From positions 1-36,749 of the forward strand of contig JABMQW010000078.1 in assembly GCA_013203115.1 (NCBI GenBank): 36,749 nt of DNA, in the 5' to 3' direction. The notes beneath the pieces were generated by a model that saw only the letters and a program-made list of their open reading frames with translations, did not search any database and had not been told where the DNA came from. The position numbers were made by a program, and so were the translations under genes. This DNA comes from Fidelibacterota bacterium. Lineage in GTDB: Bacteria > Fidelibacterota > Marinisomatia > Marinisomatales > TCS56. Each line of letters opens with the position of its first letter. The first letter of the stretch is position 1. Shown one piece after another: positions 8,685 through 17,966 of this stretch.

Positions 8685-9942
8685 GTTTTTCTTATTATTG
8701 TTCTTGTTGCAACTGCTTGGTGGGCAAAGTATCAATAACGCAATTGGTCTGGGTGCTCCGCGTGATTTAACCAGCGCTTCGGCCTTTGGTGTTGGTTCAA
8801 GTGGGTTGATACCAAGTTTTTCAGAGGGAATCGCACTCGAAAATCCGGTCACTTGGTCCAATGGAAAATTTGCTTTATTATCCGGTGGTTTCAGCGGTGA
8901 ACAGATAAGTCTGGGTAATGATGCCGGTGGAAATGGATTTTCTGATTTGAACCGTGTTCAACTAATACTACCAATAAAAAATATCTATGCTCTGGGAATA
9001 GCGGTAGTGCCACTCACAAATAGTAATTATTGGCTAAAAAATGAACCAACTTCTTTAACGGTAAATGATGATACTTTGTCTATTCTTCAAGAAATAAAGG
9101 GCTCAGGTGGTATTAATGCACTTCGTGTGGCTTTTGGTTTCCCAATAACCGATCATGAAAAGAATGCCATAACATTGCAGATCTTGTTTGGATCATCCAG
9201 ACACAATTCAATACTTGATATTGAAGGCACTAAGTACATCTATAGCCGGCATGACAGTTATTCCGGTGTTTATCTGAAATACTATATTTATACCAACCGT
9301 TTTAATGTTTCAAATTTACCGATATCCTTGTATGGCTCAATTGGATTGACTTTACAGTCACTTGCTTTGAAATCTGATCAATATCATTTATTTGAAGATT
9401 TAAATAATAATGGTTATTATGATTACTTGTTTGATTATCCTTATATGACTGAAACTGAAACCAAAACAGAAAAATTATATAGCCGTATTCAAAAACCATT
9501 TAGCGTAGAACTTGGATATGATATGGAATTGAAATCACATTTTCATATCTTGGGAGAAATTTCTGGCCAGACGTTCAATAATGAATTACCTTACCGCCTT
9601 AGTCCTCTGGCGGGGTCGGCCTATAATTCCAGTATACATTTTAATCTGGGGGCGATTAAATTCGCCAGAACAATTCCCCGTGCGTGGTATCAAAATTTTC
9701 ATTATCGGATGGGATTTTACTTCGATAGCAAAGATCTACAGCGTTATCAAGATAATCTCATCGAGACCGGGTTGTCATTAGGAATTGGTTTGAAATTTGG
9801 TGTAACAAATAACCAGATAGACTTGGCTTATTCTTATGCAAAACGACAGGGGCCATTAACAACTGCAAATGAAATAATAGAGAGATTCAAGATCCAGATG
9901 ACCATAGGGGATATCTGGTTTGTGAAAAGGAGAGCTCGTTAA
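8668..9942 (+). CDS. Hypothetical outer-membrane beta-barrel protein
   Basis: The 424 residues begin with a signal peptide (hydrophobic core about residues 7-18, likely cleaved near GGQS). They continue in alternating hydrophobic/polar strands rich in Gly, Asn, Tyr and Phe, typical of an outer-membrane barrel. The N-terminal pattern (LTSASAFGVGSSGL...EGIALENPVTWSNG) recalls PorV/FadL-type proteins, where a similar 'NPA' turn occurs, but similarity is weak. An Asn/Asp-rich loop lies near residues 248-255. It overlaps the upstream lipoprotein gene and ends one base before a TPR lipoprotein gene, so the three are probably co-expressed envelope proteins. Ligand unknown. Confidence 0.55.
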   Translation: MYHHCKFFLLLFLLQLLGGQSINNAIGLGAPRDLTSASAFGVGSSGLIPSFSEGIALENPVTWSNGKFALLSGGFSGEQISLGNDAGGNGFSDLNRVQLILPIKNIYALGIAVVPLTNSNYWLKNEPTSLTVNDDTLSILQEIKGSGGINALRVAFGFPITDHEKNAITLQILFGSSRHNSILDIEGTKYIYSRHDSYSGVYLKYYIYTNRFNVSNLPISLYGSIGLTLQSLALKSDQYHLFEDLNNNGYYDYLFDYPYMTETETKTEKLYSRIQKPFSVELGYDMELKSHFHILGEISGQTFNNELPYRLSPLAGSAYNSSIHFNLGAIKFARTIPRAWYQNFHYRMGFYFDSKDLQRYQDNLIETGLSLGIGLKFGVTNNQIDLAYSYAKRQGPLTTANEIIERFKIQMTIGDIWFVKRRAR

Positions 9943-9943
9943 A

Positions 9944-11212
9944 ATGACTAAGATAATCTTAAGATTTATTTTAATTACTGTTGGGATAGCACTATTTTCG
10001 ATGTGTGTTCCTCCTTCCGATGAACCGGATGCCGCGGCGTTAGCTGAGGAAAGACGGCTGGATTCTTTACGACAGATTCGCTGCCCACGGTTATTGAGTA
10101 GTGCGGCTGAATATTATAAAAATCGTGATTGGGCATCAACCACACGGATATATAATGAAATTGTCGAGTTGGGTTGTGACCGTGGCGAAGAAGAGGAAGT
10201 TTACCTTTATTATGCTATTGCCTATGAGGCTTTAGGTAAATACGATAGTTCCAAATATGTTTTATTAAAAGGTCTTCAAAAATTACCTGATAATCTAGCC
10301 TTAAGAAAACGGCTTGCATATGCGTATAAGAAACAAGGTAAGGTTGAATATGAAATGATTGAATACGAAAAAATCATTGATTTGGATTCTACTGATACGG
10401 TTACAATGTCTGAATTGGCCGGATTATATGAAAAGCAGGGGGATTTTAGAAGTCAAATTTCCGTATTAAGAAAATTACTCGTTATTGATCCCGGGAATGA
10501 AAATGCTCAGAGTGAAATTGCTTTGGCTATGGAAAACGCTGGTGAAGATCCCTTGGATTTCAAAATTCAACGAGTTAAAGATTATCCGGATAATATATCC
10601 TATAAAATCAATTTAGCAAGATTGCTGTTAGACAATGGCCGAGCGGATGAAGCTATTGATAATATCAATGATGGTATTCGACTTGAATCGGATAGTAAAC
10701 CGTTATATCGGCTGTTGGGTGAGGCATACTTTGACGCTAATGATTTGCCGAAATCCTCGGACGCTTATGAAAAATTATTCACATTAGATCCCAGGGATGC
10801 TCAACTGTCAATTAAAATTTCCGAAGTTAATGTATTGGAAATGAATTATGTGAAAGCCATCCGCTGGGCTAATAAAGCAATTTCTATTGATCAGAATAAT
10901 GGTAATGCTCATGGGCAGAAAGGGAATGTATACTACAAAGTGTTTTCTAATTGTCGAACTTCTTCAATCACCAACGACGACCGGATAGTCGCTTCGTTAG
11001 CCTTACTCCATTTTGGGAAAGCTGATGAGCTTGGTTCAAGGAAATTTAACGGTAATAAACGTTGGTTAGAAGAAAATGGCAAAGATGTATTATTTAGGAA
11101 ACAGGAATGGTTTATGCTCACCCCGGAGCAGCAAAACAAAGGTTTTGTGATGCCTGGTAGTGAATGTTATAATTGGATTGAAGAAAAACTGATGAAAGAC
11201 CGATCCTGGTAG
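9944..11212 (+). CDS. TPR-repeat lipoprotein
   Basis: This 422-residue protein has a signal ending in LFSMC (Cys about residue 21), giving a lipobox, followed by a short acidic linker. Successive TPR helices run from about residue 50 to 350, for example DWASTTRIYNEIVEL, GKYDSSKYVLLKGL, GDFRSQISVLRKLL, DLPKSSDAYEKLF and NYVKAIRWANKAI. Such proteins scaffold envelope complexes; no enzyme domain is seen. An AAGGAG-type ribosome site lies about 11 bases before the ATG. It is the last of the 6555-11212 envelope gene group, with a 24-base gap before glyA. The partner is unknown. Confidence 0.7.
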   Translation: MTKIILRFILITVGIALFSMCVPPSDEPDAAALAEERRLDSLRQIRCPRLLSSAAEYYKNRDWASTTRIYNEIVELGCDRGEEEEVYLYYAIAYEALGKYDSSKYVLLKGLQKLPDNLALRKRLAYAYKKQGKVEYEMIEYEKIIDLDSTDTVTMSELAGLYEKQGDFRSQISVLRKLLVIDPGNENAQSEIALAMENAGEDPLDFKIQRVKDYPDNISYKINLARLLLDNGRADEAIDNINDGIRLESDSKPLYRLLGEAYFDANDLPKSSDAYEKLFTLDPRDAQLSIKISEVNVLEMNYVKAIRWANKAISIDQNNGNAHGQKGNVYYKVFSNCRTSSITNDDRIVASLALLHFGKADELGSRKFNGNKRWLEENGKDVLFRKQEWFMLTPEQQNKGFVMPGSECYNWIEEKLMKDRSW

Positions 11213-11236
11213 CAACTTGTTGACATGGGGGTGTAG

Positions 11237-12550
11237 ATGAAAGATACAACTGCATATTTACATTTGAAAGAGCATGATCCCGACATGTATGCCATCTTGG
11301 AGCGGGAAATAACTCGTGAGGATGATACGCTCGAGCTGATAGCTTCGGAAAATTTTGTGAGTTATCCGGTGTTGGAGATGGCGGGCGGAGTTATGACCAA
11401 TAAATATGCCGAAGGGTACCCGGGTAAACGGTATTACGGGGGTTGTGAACATGTTGATGAAGCGGAAAATTTAGCGCGTAACAGAGCCAAAGAATTATTT
11501 AATGCCGAATATACTAACGTCCAGCCGCATTCGGGCTCACAGGCCAATATGGCTGCTTTGCTCACCTTTGTGGATGTTGGTGATACTATCATGGGTCTTG
11601 ATTTATCACATGGGGGGCATCTGACGCATGGCAGCCCGGTAAACTTCTCCGGACGATTGTTCAATGTAATTTCTTATCATGTCACTAAAGAAACCGGTCG
11701 AGTCGATTTTGATGAAGTATTTCAGCTTGCTCGTGAGCATAAGCCAAAGCTAATAATCTGTGGTGGATCGGCCTATCCCCGTTTTATTGAATTTGAGCAA
11801 TTCCGTGAAGTTGCAGATTCGGTTGGAGCTTATCTGATGGCTGATATCGCGCATCCCGCCGGGTTAGTCGCAACGGGTATACATCCTTCTCCCATGGGAT
11901 TCTGCGATGTGGTTACTACCACTACCCATAAAACGCTACGCGGGCCACGAGGCGGAATGATCATGATGGGAAAAGACAGCGAAAATCCCTGGGGGAAAGT
12001 GGCGCCAAAATCCGGTCGCGTTAAAATGATTTCCGAATTATTAGATTCCATGGTAATGCCCGGAATTCAAGGTGGTCCATTGATGCATATAATCGCGGCT
12101 AAGGCTGTGGCATTTGGAGAAGCTTTAAACCCGGAATTCAAATTATACACTAGACATATTGTGGATAATGCCAAAGCTATGGCAGATGAATTCTTAACAC
12201 AGGATTACCAGTTGATCTCCGGCGGTACTGACACGCATTTGGTTTTGATTGATTTATCGAACAAAGGTATTTCTGGTAAAAAGGCCGAGAATGCATTGGA
12301 GCGGGCGGGAATAACCGTTAATAAAAATATGGTTCCATTTGATACTCGCAGCCCGTTTATTACCAGTGGAATAAGAGTCGGAACGCCGGCCGTTACGTCA
12401 CGCGGTATGGGTACGGATGATATTCGTCAAATTTGTAAATTAATCGATAAAGTGATTTCAAACCACGATGACGAGGCTATCATTGTTGGAGTTCGACGGG
12501 AAGTGAAAGAATTATGTCGATTATATCCGCTATATAAGGAAATTCACTGA
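11237..12550 (+). CDS. glyA: Serine hydroxymethyltransferase
   Basis: GlyA interconverts serine plus tetrahydrofolate with glycine plus methylene-tetrahydrofolate, using PLP, in the cytoplasm. The 437-residue product has the family N-terminus (ERQ-like [19 protein letters not shown]), the glycine-rich [10 protein letters not shown] motif, and the PLP-lysine motif [10 protein letters not shown] with Lys232. Length is slightly above E. coli GlyA (417). It is followed 8 bases later by a TRAP transporter operon; glyA may simply share the transcript. Nothing suggests loss of activity. Confidence 0.97.
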   Translation: MKDTTAYLHLKEHDPDMYAILEREITREDDTLELIASENFVSYPVLEMAGGVMTNKYAEGYPGKRYYGGCEHVDEAENLARNRAKELFNAEYTNVQPHSGSQANMAALLTFVDVGDTIMGLDLSHGGHLTHGSPVNFSGRLFNVISYHVTKETGRVDFDEVFQLAREHKPKLIICGGSAYPRFIEFEQFREVADSVGAYLMADIAHPAGLVATGIHPSPMGFCDVVTTTTHKTLRGPRGGMIMMGKDSENPWGKVAPKSGRVKMISELLDSMVMPGIQGGPLMHIIAAKAVAFGEALNPEFKLYTRHIVDNAKAMADEFLTQDYQLISGGTDTHLVLIDLSNKGISGKKAENALERAGITVNKNMVPFDTRSPFITSGIRVGTPAVTSRGMGTDDIRQICKLIDKVISNHDDEAIIVGVRREVKELCRLYPLYKEIH

Positions 12551-12558
12551 AGCGATCT

Positions 12559-13524
12559 TTGTATTTTAATATCTATGCACTGAAATCATTTAACCGATTG
12601 AGTGATATAGTATCGTCACGACCATTAATCGTCTTTTTGCTGATTTGTCAATTGTTTTTATTCATTGGTTGTTCACCTAAGCATTATATTATTGACCGCT
12701 TAAGTAGATCCATGGGATCTGCCACAGACGTATATTTATCAGAAAACGATCCTCAACTCGTCCGTGAGGCTTTTCCCTTCAATTTAAAAACAATCGAGAT
12801 GCTGGTTCAGCAGTCCCCGGATAATCCTGATTTACTAACTGCCGCGGCGTCCGGGTTCGCTCTTTACAGTTATGCCTTTATCCTTGAAGATGCCGAACGA
12901 ATGGCTGTAAAAAATGTCAGCTTAAGCCGACCGATTTTTAAACGTGCCCGAAAATTATTTGAGCGCAGTCGCGATTACGGTCTACGTGCCCTTGAAGCAA
13001 ATCATGCTGGTTTTATTAAACAATTTGAAAAAGATCCTGCAATGGCAGTTAATGTGCTCTCGGTGAAAGATATTTCGGCAATTTATTGGACAGCCGCTTC
13101 CATAGCAGGAGCTGTTACCACCAGTCAGGGTGACCCAATTTTGTTAATTGATCTTCCCAAGGTTGGCTATCTTTTTGAAAAAGCCTTCGAATTGAACCCT
13201 AATTGGAATGATGGAGCACTCTACAGCGCAATGATGAAGTATGAATTAAGCCGCCCGGATGCCAGCGCCCAATCAGTGGATATTGCTCGTGGTTATTATC
13301 AAAAAGCATTGGAATTGTCGGGGGGAATGGATTGCTCTTTATATGTTTCATATGCTGAAGCATTTTCAGTTAGAAATCAAAACCGTGAGGAATTTACTAC
13401 TTATATTAATTATGCTCTGGATGTGGATGTAGATGCGGTTCCTCAGAAAAGACTCTCTAATATTCTTGCACAAGACCGGGCCAATTGGCTGCTTCAACGG
13501 ATTGATGAACTTTTTTACTATTGA
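12559..13524 (+). CDS. TRAP transporter TatT-type TPR lipoprotein
   Basis: The 321-residue product has a hydrophobic signal ending in LFIGC (Cys about residue 38), then a helical domain resembling the TatT component of TPR-protein-associated TRAP transporters described in Treponema. Visible features are the long N-terminal helices with LTAAASGFALYSYAF and the later DAERMAVKNVSLSRPIFKRARKLFERSRDYGLRALE segment. TatT is thought to form a periplasmic trimer binding the substrate protein. The next two genes encode the binding protein and permease, completing the set. The start is uncertain: TTG 12559 opens the frame, but TTG 12598 would give a tidier signal peptide. It overlaps the next open frame at the stop codon. 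Confidence 0.85.
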   Translation: MYFNIYALKSFNRLSDIVSSRPLIVFLLICQLFLFIGCSPKHYIIDRLSRSMGSATDVYLSENDPQLVREAFPFNLKTIEMLVQQSPDNPDLLTAAASGFALYSYAFILEDAERMAVKNVSLSRPIFKRARKLFERSRDYGLRALEANHAGFIKQFEKDPAMAVNVLSVKDISAIYWTAASIAGAVTTSQGDPILLIDLPKVGYLFEKAFELNPNWNDGALYSAMMKYELSRPDASAQSVDIARGYYQKALELSGGMDCSLYVSYAEAFSVRNQNREEFTTYINYALDVDVDAVPQKRLSNILAQDRANWLLQRIDELFYY

Positions 13525-13532
13525 GCAATAAC

Positions 13533-14537
13533 ATGAAGAAAATTCGACCCTTATTGATACTTATTTTATCCGTTTTACTGCCGGCTAAGAAAACAATAAT
13601 CAAACTGGCAACTCTGGCCCCGCAAGGTTCCGATATGCATTCATTGATGGTAGAAATGGGACAACGCTGGACTGCAGCCACCGCTGGAGAAATAATTTTA
13701 AGAATTTATCCGAATGGTGTGGTTGGTGATGAAAGGGATATGATACGAAAAATTCGGATTGGCCAAATTCATGCTGCCGCTGTTAGCACCGAGGGATTAT
13801 CTGTTATTTCAACTGATGTTTATGGATTTTTAATACCGCTGTTATTTGAAGATTTTGATGATGTGGATTGGGTAAGAGATCGTATTACTCCTGAACTTGA
13901 AAAGGATTTTTACGAGAATGGATTTGTTATCCTCAACTGGGGTGATGTTGGTTGGGCTTATTGGTTTACCAGGGAACCATTGCGAACTCCAAATGACCTG
14001 AAAGGTATGCGAATATTTACTTGGGCCGGTGATTATGAGACTCCGGAATTATGGCGAAATGCCGGATATAAATCGGCGCAATTGGCTTACCTGGATGTAT
14101 TATCTGGGTTGCAAACCGGATTAATCGATGCTATAGCTACTCCACCGATAATTACCCTGGCCAATCAGTATTTTGGACCGGCAAACCATATGTTGGACAT
14201 GAAATGGGGGCTGGTAACGGGTGGTACTGTAATATATCGATCGGTGTGGGAAAAAATAAAACCCGAATACCGCGAAGCTATGATGACAATTGCTGAAGAA
14301 ATTGGACTTAAGCAGCAAAAGGTAAATCGTGAAATTGATGGTAAAGCGATTGAAACCATGCGGGAATACGGTTTAGAGATATATCATCCTAGTGTCAGTG
14401 AAAAGCAAGCCTGGATAGAGTTAACACGTTCCTTCTATCCTGATATACGCGGAAGTTTAATACCAACTGAAATTTTTGACCGTGTGATAAATTTGAAAGC
14501 GCTTAAAGATTCATTGGAAGCTGAGTCTGCGCAGTAA
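13533..14537 (+). CDS. TRAP transporter substrate-binding protein, DctP family (TatP-like)
   Basis: The 334-residue periplasmic binding protein has a short signal (about residues 1-18), then the DctP fold: KLATLAPQGSDMH at the start, IYPNGVVGDERDMIRKIRIGQIH, and LKGMRIFTWAGD. That last motif carries the Arg (about residue 160) which in many DctP proteins contacts a carboxylate ligand. No lipobox is evident. ATG 13533 is preferred over TTG 13521. It lies between a TatT-like lipoprotein and a fused QM permease, so it is the substrate-capture unit of a TPAT-type transporter. The ligand cannot be told from sequence; in Treponema a hydrophobic ligand has been proposed. Confidence 0.92.
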   Translation: MKKIRPLLILILSVLLPAKKTIIKLATLAPQGSDMHSLMVEMGQRWTAATAGEIILRIYPNGVVGDERDMIRKIRIGQIHAAAVSTEGLSVISTDVYGFLIPLLFEDFDDVDWVRDRITPELEKDFYENGFVILNWGDVGWAYWFTREPLRTPNDLKGMRIFTWAGDYETPELWRNAGYKSAQLAYLDVLSGLQTGLIDAIATPPIITLANQYFGPANHMLDMKWGLVTGGTVIYRSVWEKIKPEYREAMMTIAEEIGLKQQKVNREIDGKAIETMREYGLEIYHPSVSEKQAWIELTRSFYPDIRGSLIPTEIFDRVINLKALKDSLEAESAQ

Positions 14538-14548
14538 TCTCTGTTCGG

Positions 14549-16366
14549 ATGGTCGCCCCAAAAAAAATACATCTGCATTTTGCTGATCGATTGCGTTGGG
14601 GTGAAGATACCCTGGCATTATTAGTATTTTTTACGATCACTTTTTTGCCAGCCTTCGAGACTTTTTTACGTGCTGTACAGTTGCCAGGAATCCCATCCTC
14701 GGCAATTATAGTTCAGCATTTAACATTATGGATCGGATTTATTGGCGCCGTTTTGGCAACCCGTCAAAATAAATTATTATCCTTAACAACTCAACCACTT
14801 TTTAAGAAGGAAAAAAAGATCAAGCTAGGTCGCTGGTTGGCGAAAACCATTTCCTTCATGGTGGTCTTGGCACTTACTTGGGGTAGTTGGAAGCTTGTCC
14901 AAATTGAATTTCAATTTCCACGTAATTTAGCACCGGGTATTCCGATCTGGCTCGGTCAGGCAATCATGCCGCTTGGTTTTGGTTTGATCGCATTGCAGAT
15001 TTATATAAGCAGTTACAAAGATAGGTTGTTGCGTGCGACAATGGTGATGGTTCCTATTTTATTAATCGCGCTGGGGATGACGGGTTATTTCCAGGATAAT
15101 GTGTTGGTTATCATTGCCGGATTAACATTAATAATTACAGCTTTGATCTATGGTGCACCAATATTTGTTGGTCTTGGTGGAGCAGCGGTTCTGTTATTCT
15201 GGAGCTCCTATGTTCCTGTTTCTGCAATTCCTGCGGAAACCTATCGCATTGTTGTTTCTCCTACTTTACCAACCATTCCATTATTTACACTGGCAGGATA
15301 TCTACTGGCAGAAGGGGGAGCCTCCAAACGAATGCTTAAGCTCTTTAGAGCCTGTTTTGGATGGATTCCCGGTGGTACACCTGTAATGGTAGTGATTTTA
15401 TGTGGCTTTTTTACAACTTTGACCGGAGGATCGGGTGTTACAATCCTGGCCTTAGGTGCAATATTGGCACCATTATTAATTCAGGAAGGATACTCAAAAG
15501 TATTTGCCATCGGGCTGGTTACAGTCTCGGGATCATTGGGGTTATTATTTCCACCAAGTCTTCCGGCGATAATCTATGGAGTTACTGCAGGTGTTTCAGT
15601 AAAAAGTATTTTTATTGCCGGCTTAATCCCCGGCATTCTACTGGTTACGGCCATTGCTTTATGGGCTATCCGGCAGGGAAAAATCGATCATATTAAGCGC
15701 CGGCCGTTTGAAATAAAAAAAGTTCTGACAGTGTTGTGGGCTACAAAATGGGAAGCTATCATACCTATTGGTGTTCTTTTTGGAATATTTGGTGGTTTCA
15801 CGACACTTGTAGAAACGGCGGCGATGACGACAGTATATGTCTTATTTGTCGAAGTGTTTATTTACAGAGATTTAAAATTCAAGCAGATACCAAAGATAAT
15901 TATTAATTGTTCGACTCTAATCGGTGGAGTATTGATCATCTTGGGTGTTGCTATGGGCTTTACCAGCTATCTGGTGGATGCGCAAATTCCAATGCTATTA
16001 ATGGAATGGGTACAGGCGGTCGTATCGTCAAAATATGTATTTTTAATAATGCTTAATATATTTCTGCTGTTGGTGGGATGTCTGATGGATATTTTCTCGG
16101 CAATTATTGTGGTTGTACCATTAATTGCTCCCCTGGGTCTTTATTTCGGTATCGATCCGGTTCACCTCGGAATTATATTCATCGCCAACCTGGAATTAGG
16201 TTTTTTAACACCACCTGTTGGAATGAATTTATTTTTATCAGCATATAGATTTAATGAACCAATGCCAGTGATTTATAAAGCAACATTGCCCTTTTTTCTG
16301 GTAAGGTTAGCGGTGGTTATTGCGATTACCTATTTACCGATTCTTTCGCTGGGATTACTGCACTAA
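14549..16366 (+). CDS. TRAP transporter fused small and large permease (DctQM)
   Basis: The 605 residues are almost entirely membrane helices. The first about 190 residues are the DctQ-type small subunit, with the EDTLALLVFFTITFLPAFE helix and further helices. The remainder is the 12-helix DctM subunit, with GAPIFVGLGGAAVLLFW, PLFTLAGYLLAEGG, GGSGVTILALGAILAPLL, LFPPSLPAIIYG and the C-terminal NLELGFLTPPVGMNLFL. DctM symports sodium with the ligand delivered by the binding protein. The gene begins 11 bases after the binding-protein stop and closes the transporter operon. Q-M fusion is known in the TRAP family and is not a sign of error. Confidence 0.93.
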   Translation: MVAPKKIHLHFADRLRWGEDTLALLVFFTITFLPAFETFLRAVQLPGIPSSAIIVQHLTLWIGFIGAVLATRQNKLLSLTTQPLFKKEKKIKLGRWLAKTISFMVVLALTWGSWKLVQIEFQFPRNLAPGIPIWLGQAIMPLGFGLIALQIYISSYKDRLLRATMVMVPILLIALGMTGYFQDNVLVIIAGLTLIITALIYGAPIFVGLGGAAVLLFWSSYVPVSAIPAETYRIVVSPTLPTIPLFTLAGYLLAEGGASKRMLKLFRACFGWIPGGTPVMVVILCGFFTTLTGGSGVTILALGAILAPLLIQEGYSKVFAIGLVTVSGSLGLLFPPSLPAIIYGVTAGVSVKSIFIAGLIPGILLVTAIALWAIRQGKIDHIKRRPFEIKKVLTVLWATKWEAIIPIGVLFGIFGGFTTLVETAAMTTVYVLFVEVFIYRDLKFKQIPKIIINCSTLIGGVLIILGVAMGFTSYLVDAQIPMLLMEWVQAVVSSKYVFLIMLNIFLLLVGCLMDIFSAIIVVVPLIAPLGLYFGIDPVHLGIIFIANLELGFLTPPVGMNLFLSAYRFNEPMPVIYKATLPFFLVRLAVVIAITYLPILSLGLLH

Positions 16367-16568
16367 AGTACGGTTTGATTTGTGTTACTTTATATGCTGG
16401 GAACAAAAGTAATTAGAAAACATATCTTGACTGGTAAGAAAAGCTCAAAATAACTTCTACGTCTTTATTTAGAGGTGCTAATAGAACAACGTTAACAGTA
16501 ATTGAATAATAGTAGTCAATATTTCGTGATTACCTATGTAGGTATGTCGCAAATTCGGAGGTCAAACC
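16367..16568. promoter_or_regulatory. Intergenic promoter region of the surface module
   Basis: These 202 AT-rich bases separate the TRAP operon from the PorV-like gene, one of the few real gaps in the window, so a promoter is likely here. TTGACT at 16427-16432 could be a -35 element with a weak -10 around 16450-16456, but the match is poor. A short dyad ACCTA-TG-TAGGT lies at 16532-16543. The motif TTTCGTGATTACCTATG at 16522-16538 recurs almost unchanged after 32622. Confidence 0.35.
16557..16561 (+). promoter_or_regulatory. Strong Shine-Dalgarno site fixing a TTG start
   Basis: GGAGG lies 7 bases before the TTG at 16569. Few genes in this window have so clear a site, and it supports initiation at this non-ATG codon. 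The resulting protein begins directly with a normal signal peptide. Confidence 0.7.
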
Positions 16569-17927
16569 TTGAAGAATAAAACGTTCATGTTGTTCTTGTC
16601 AGCAATTATTTTTGTACTGTCCACAGTAGCAGCGCAAAGTGAAGCCGGAGCCATATTTCTTTTAATCTCACCAGGAGCCAGAGCAGGGGGTATGGGTGAG
16701 GCTCAGGTTGCCGTGGCCAATGACGCCTATGCCAGTTACTGGAATCCGGCCGGACTCGGTTTTCTGAAAGGATCAGAGTTAGCCTTGATGCACGTTAACT
16801 GGTTACCAAACCTGGCTGATGACCTTTATTATGAATTCATAGCCTATCGCAAACACATTCCCTATCTTGGTACACTGGGTGGCCATATTATTTATTTGAA
16901 TTTGGGTGAACAGAACCGCACCGGCGAACTGGCGGAGGATCTCGGTACTTTTACTACCTATATGTTAGCCTTTGCAGTTAGCTACAGTTCACTGCTTTCC
17001 TCGAACTCATCCCTGGGACTCAATGCTAAGATTTCCTATCAGCACTTAGCGGAAATAGGGACCGGCAGTGAAAGAGGAAAAGGTACTTCAACCGATATTG
17101 GATTTGATATAGGTTATATGCGTAAGGGTTTGTTTACACCCCGTTTGGATCTTGGAATAACTGTTACTAATATTGGGCCAAAAGTCGCTTTCATTGATGT
17201 TGCTCAGGCCGATCCCCAACCAACCAACTTTACTATTGGGTTTCAGTATCGTCTGGTCGATTCACCATATAATCGTCTGAGCCTGGTTTATGATGTGGAT
17301 AAAATGCTGGTGGCTTCCTACCCGGACATGGATTGGGATGGAGATGGGTTTGTCGGAAGATATGATAAGGATGGACATTCTTCGAAGGATTCGGAATATA
17401 ACCGGAATGGACAGCGGGAAACCGCTCACACCGATCCGATTTACCTGGCTATTTTTACTTCTTGGGTAGATGATTGGCTATTGGGGGGTGATGTAGACAT
17501 TGCCCCGTCTGGTCCGGATTCTGATGGTAAAATCGGTGGCTGGGAATGGACTGAAGACAAAGATGGAGACGGAATTGTTGATCCGGCAACTGAACTAAAA
17601 CCGACACCCGAGGGAATTGCTTATGGGGATGATGGGTATGGTATATATAATCAATACGGCCAGATAGAAGTCGGTACCGGTGATGAGCGGACAATAATGA
17701 ACGAGTTTGACAAACTGGTTCATAATATTGGAGTCGAATACTGGTATGCCAATAATTTTGCTTTAAGATTTGGTTATTATTATGACAAAACCGGTAAAAT
17801 CGGAAACTTTACACTTGGATTCGGTTTAAGGTTTGCCGGTTACGGCTTTGATTTCGGCTATATTGCCGGTAAGCCGGAGGACGCCTTATCCAACACGATG
17901 CGTTTCTCGATGAACATGGAATTTTAA
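16569..17927 (+). CDS. PorV/PorQ-family outer-membrane beta-barrel protein
   Basis: The 452 residues start with a signal peptide (cleavage likely after VAAQ, about residue 22). The family hallmark follows: FLLISPGARAGGMGEAQVAVANDAYASYWNPAGLGF, beginning at about residue 30. The remainder is beta-barrel-like and ends in aromatic strands (MRFSMNMEF). In Bacteroidota, PorV is the outer-membrane shuttle that takes cargo from the type IX translocon to the attachment complex. Unusual are Asp-rich calcium-loop-like inserts: DMDWDGDGFVGRYDKDG at about 253-270 and DKDGDGIVDP at about 329-338. Start is TTG with a strong GGAGG. The next gene encodes a protein with a T9SS-type tail, which fits a secretion role. 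Confidence 0.85.
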   Translation: MKNKTFMLFLSAIIFVLSTVAAQSEAGAIFLLISPGARAGGMGEAQVAVANDAYASYWNPAGLGFLKGSELALMHVNWLPNLADDLYYEFIAYRKHIPYLGTLGGHIIYLNLGEQNRTGELAEDLGTFTTYMLAFAVSYSSLLSSNSSLGLNAKISYQHLAEIGTGSERGKGTSTDIGFDIGYMRKGLFTPRLDLGITVTNIGPKVAFIDVAQADPQPTNFTIGFQYRLVDSPYNRLSLVYDVDKMLVASYPDMDWDGDGFVGRYDKDGHSSKDSEYNRNGQRETAHTDPIYLAIFTSWVDDWLLGGDVDIAPSGPDSDGKIGGWEWTEDKDGDGIVDPATELKPTPEGIAYGDDGYGIYNQYGQIEVGTGDERTIMNEFDKLVHNIGVEYWYANNFALRFGYYYDKTGKIGNFTLGFGLRFAGYGFDFGYIAGKPEDALSNTMRFSMNMEF

Positions 17928-17966
17928 TTCCATAATCTTTAATCATTAACTTCAGCAATTGAATTT

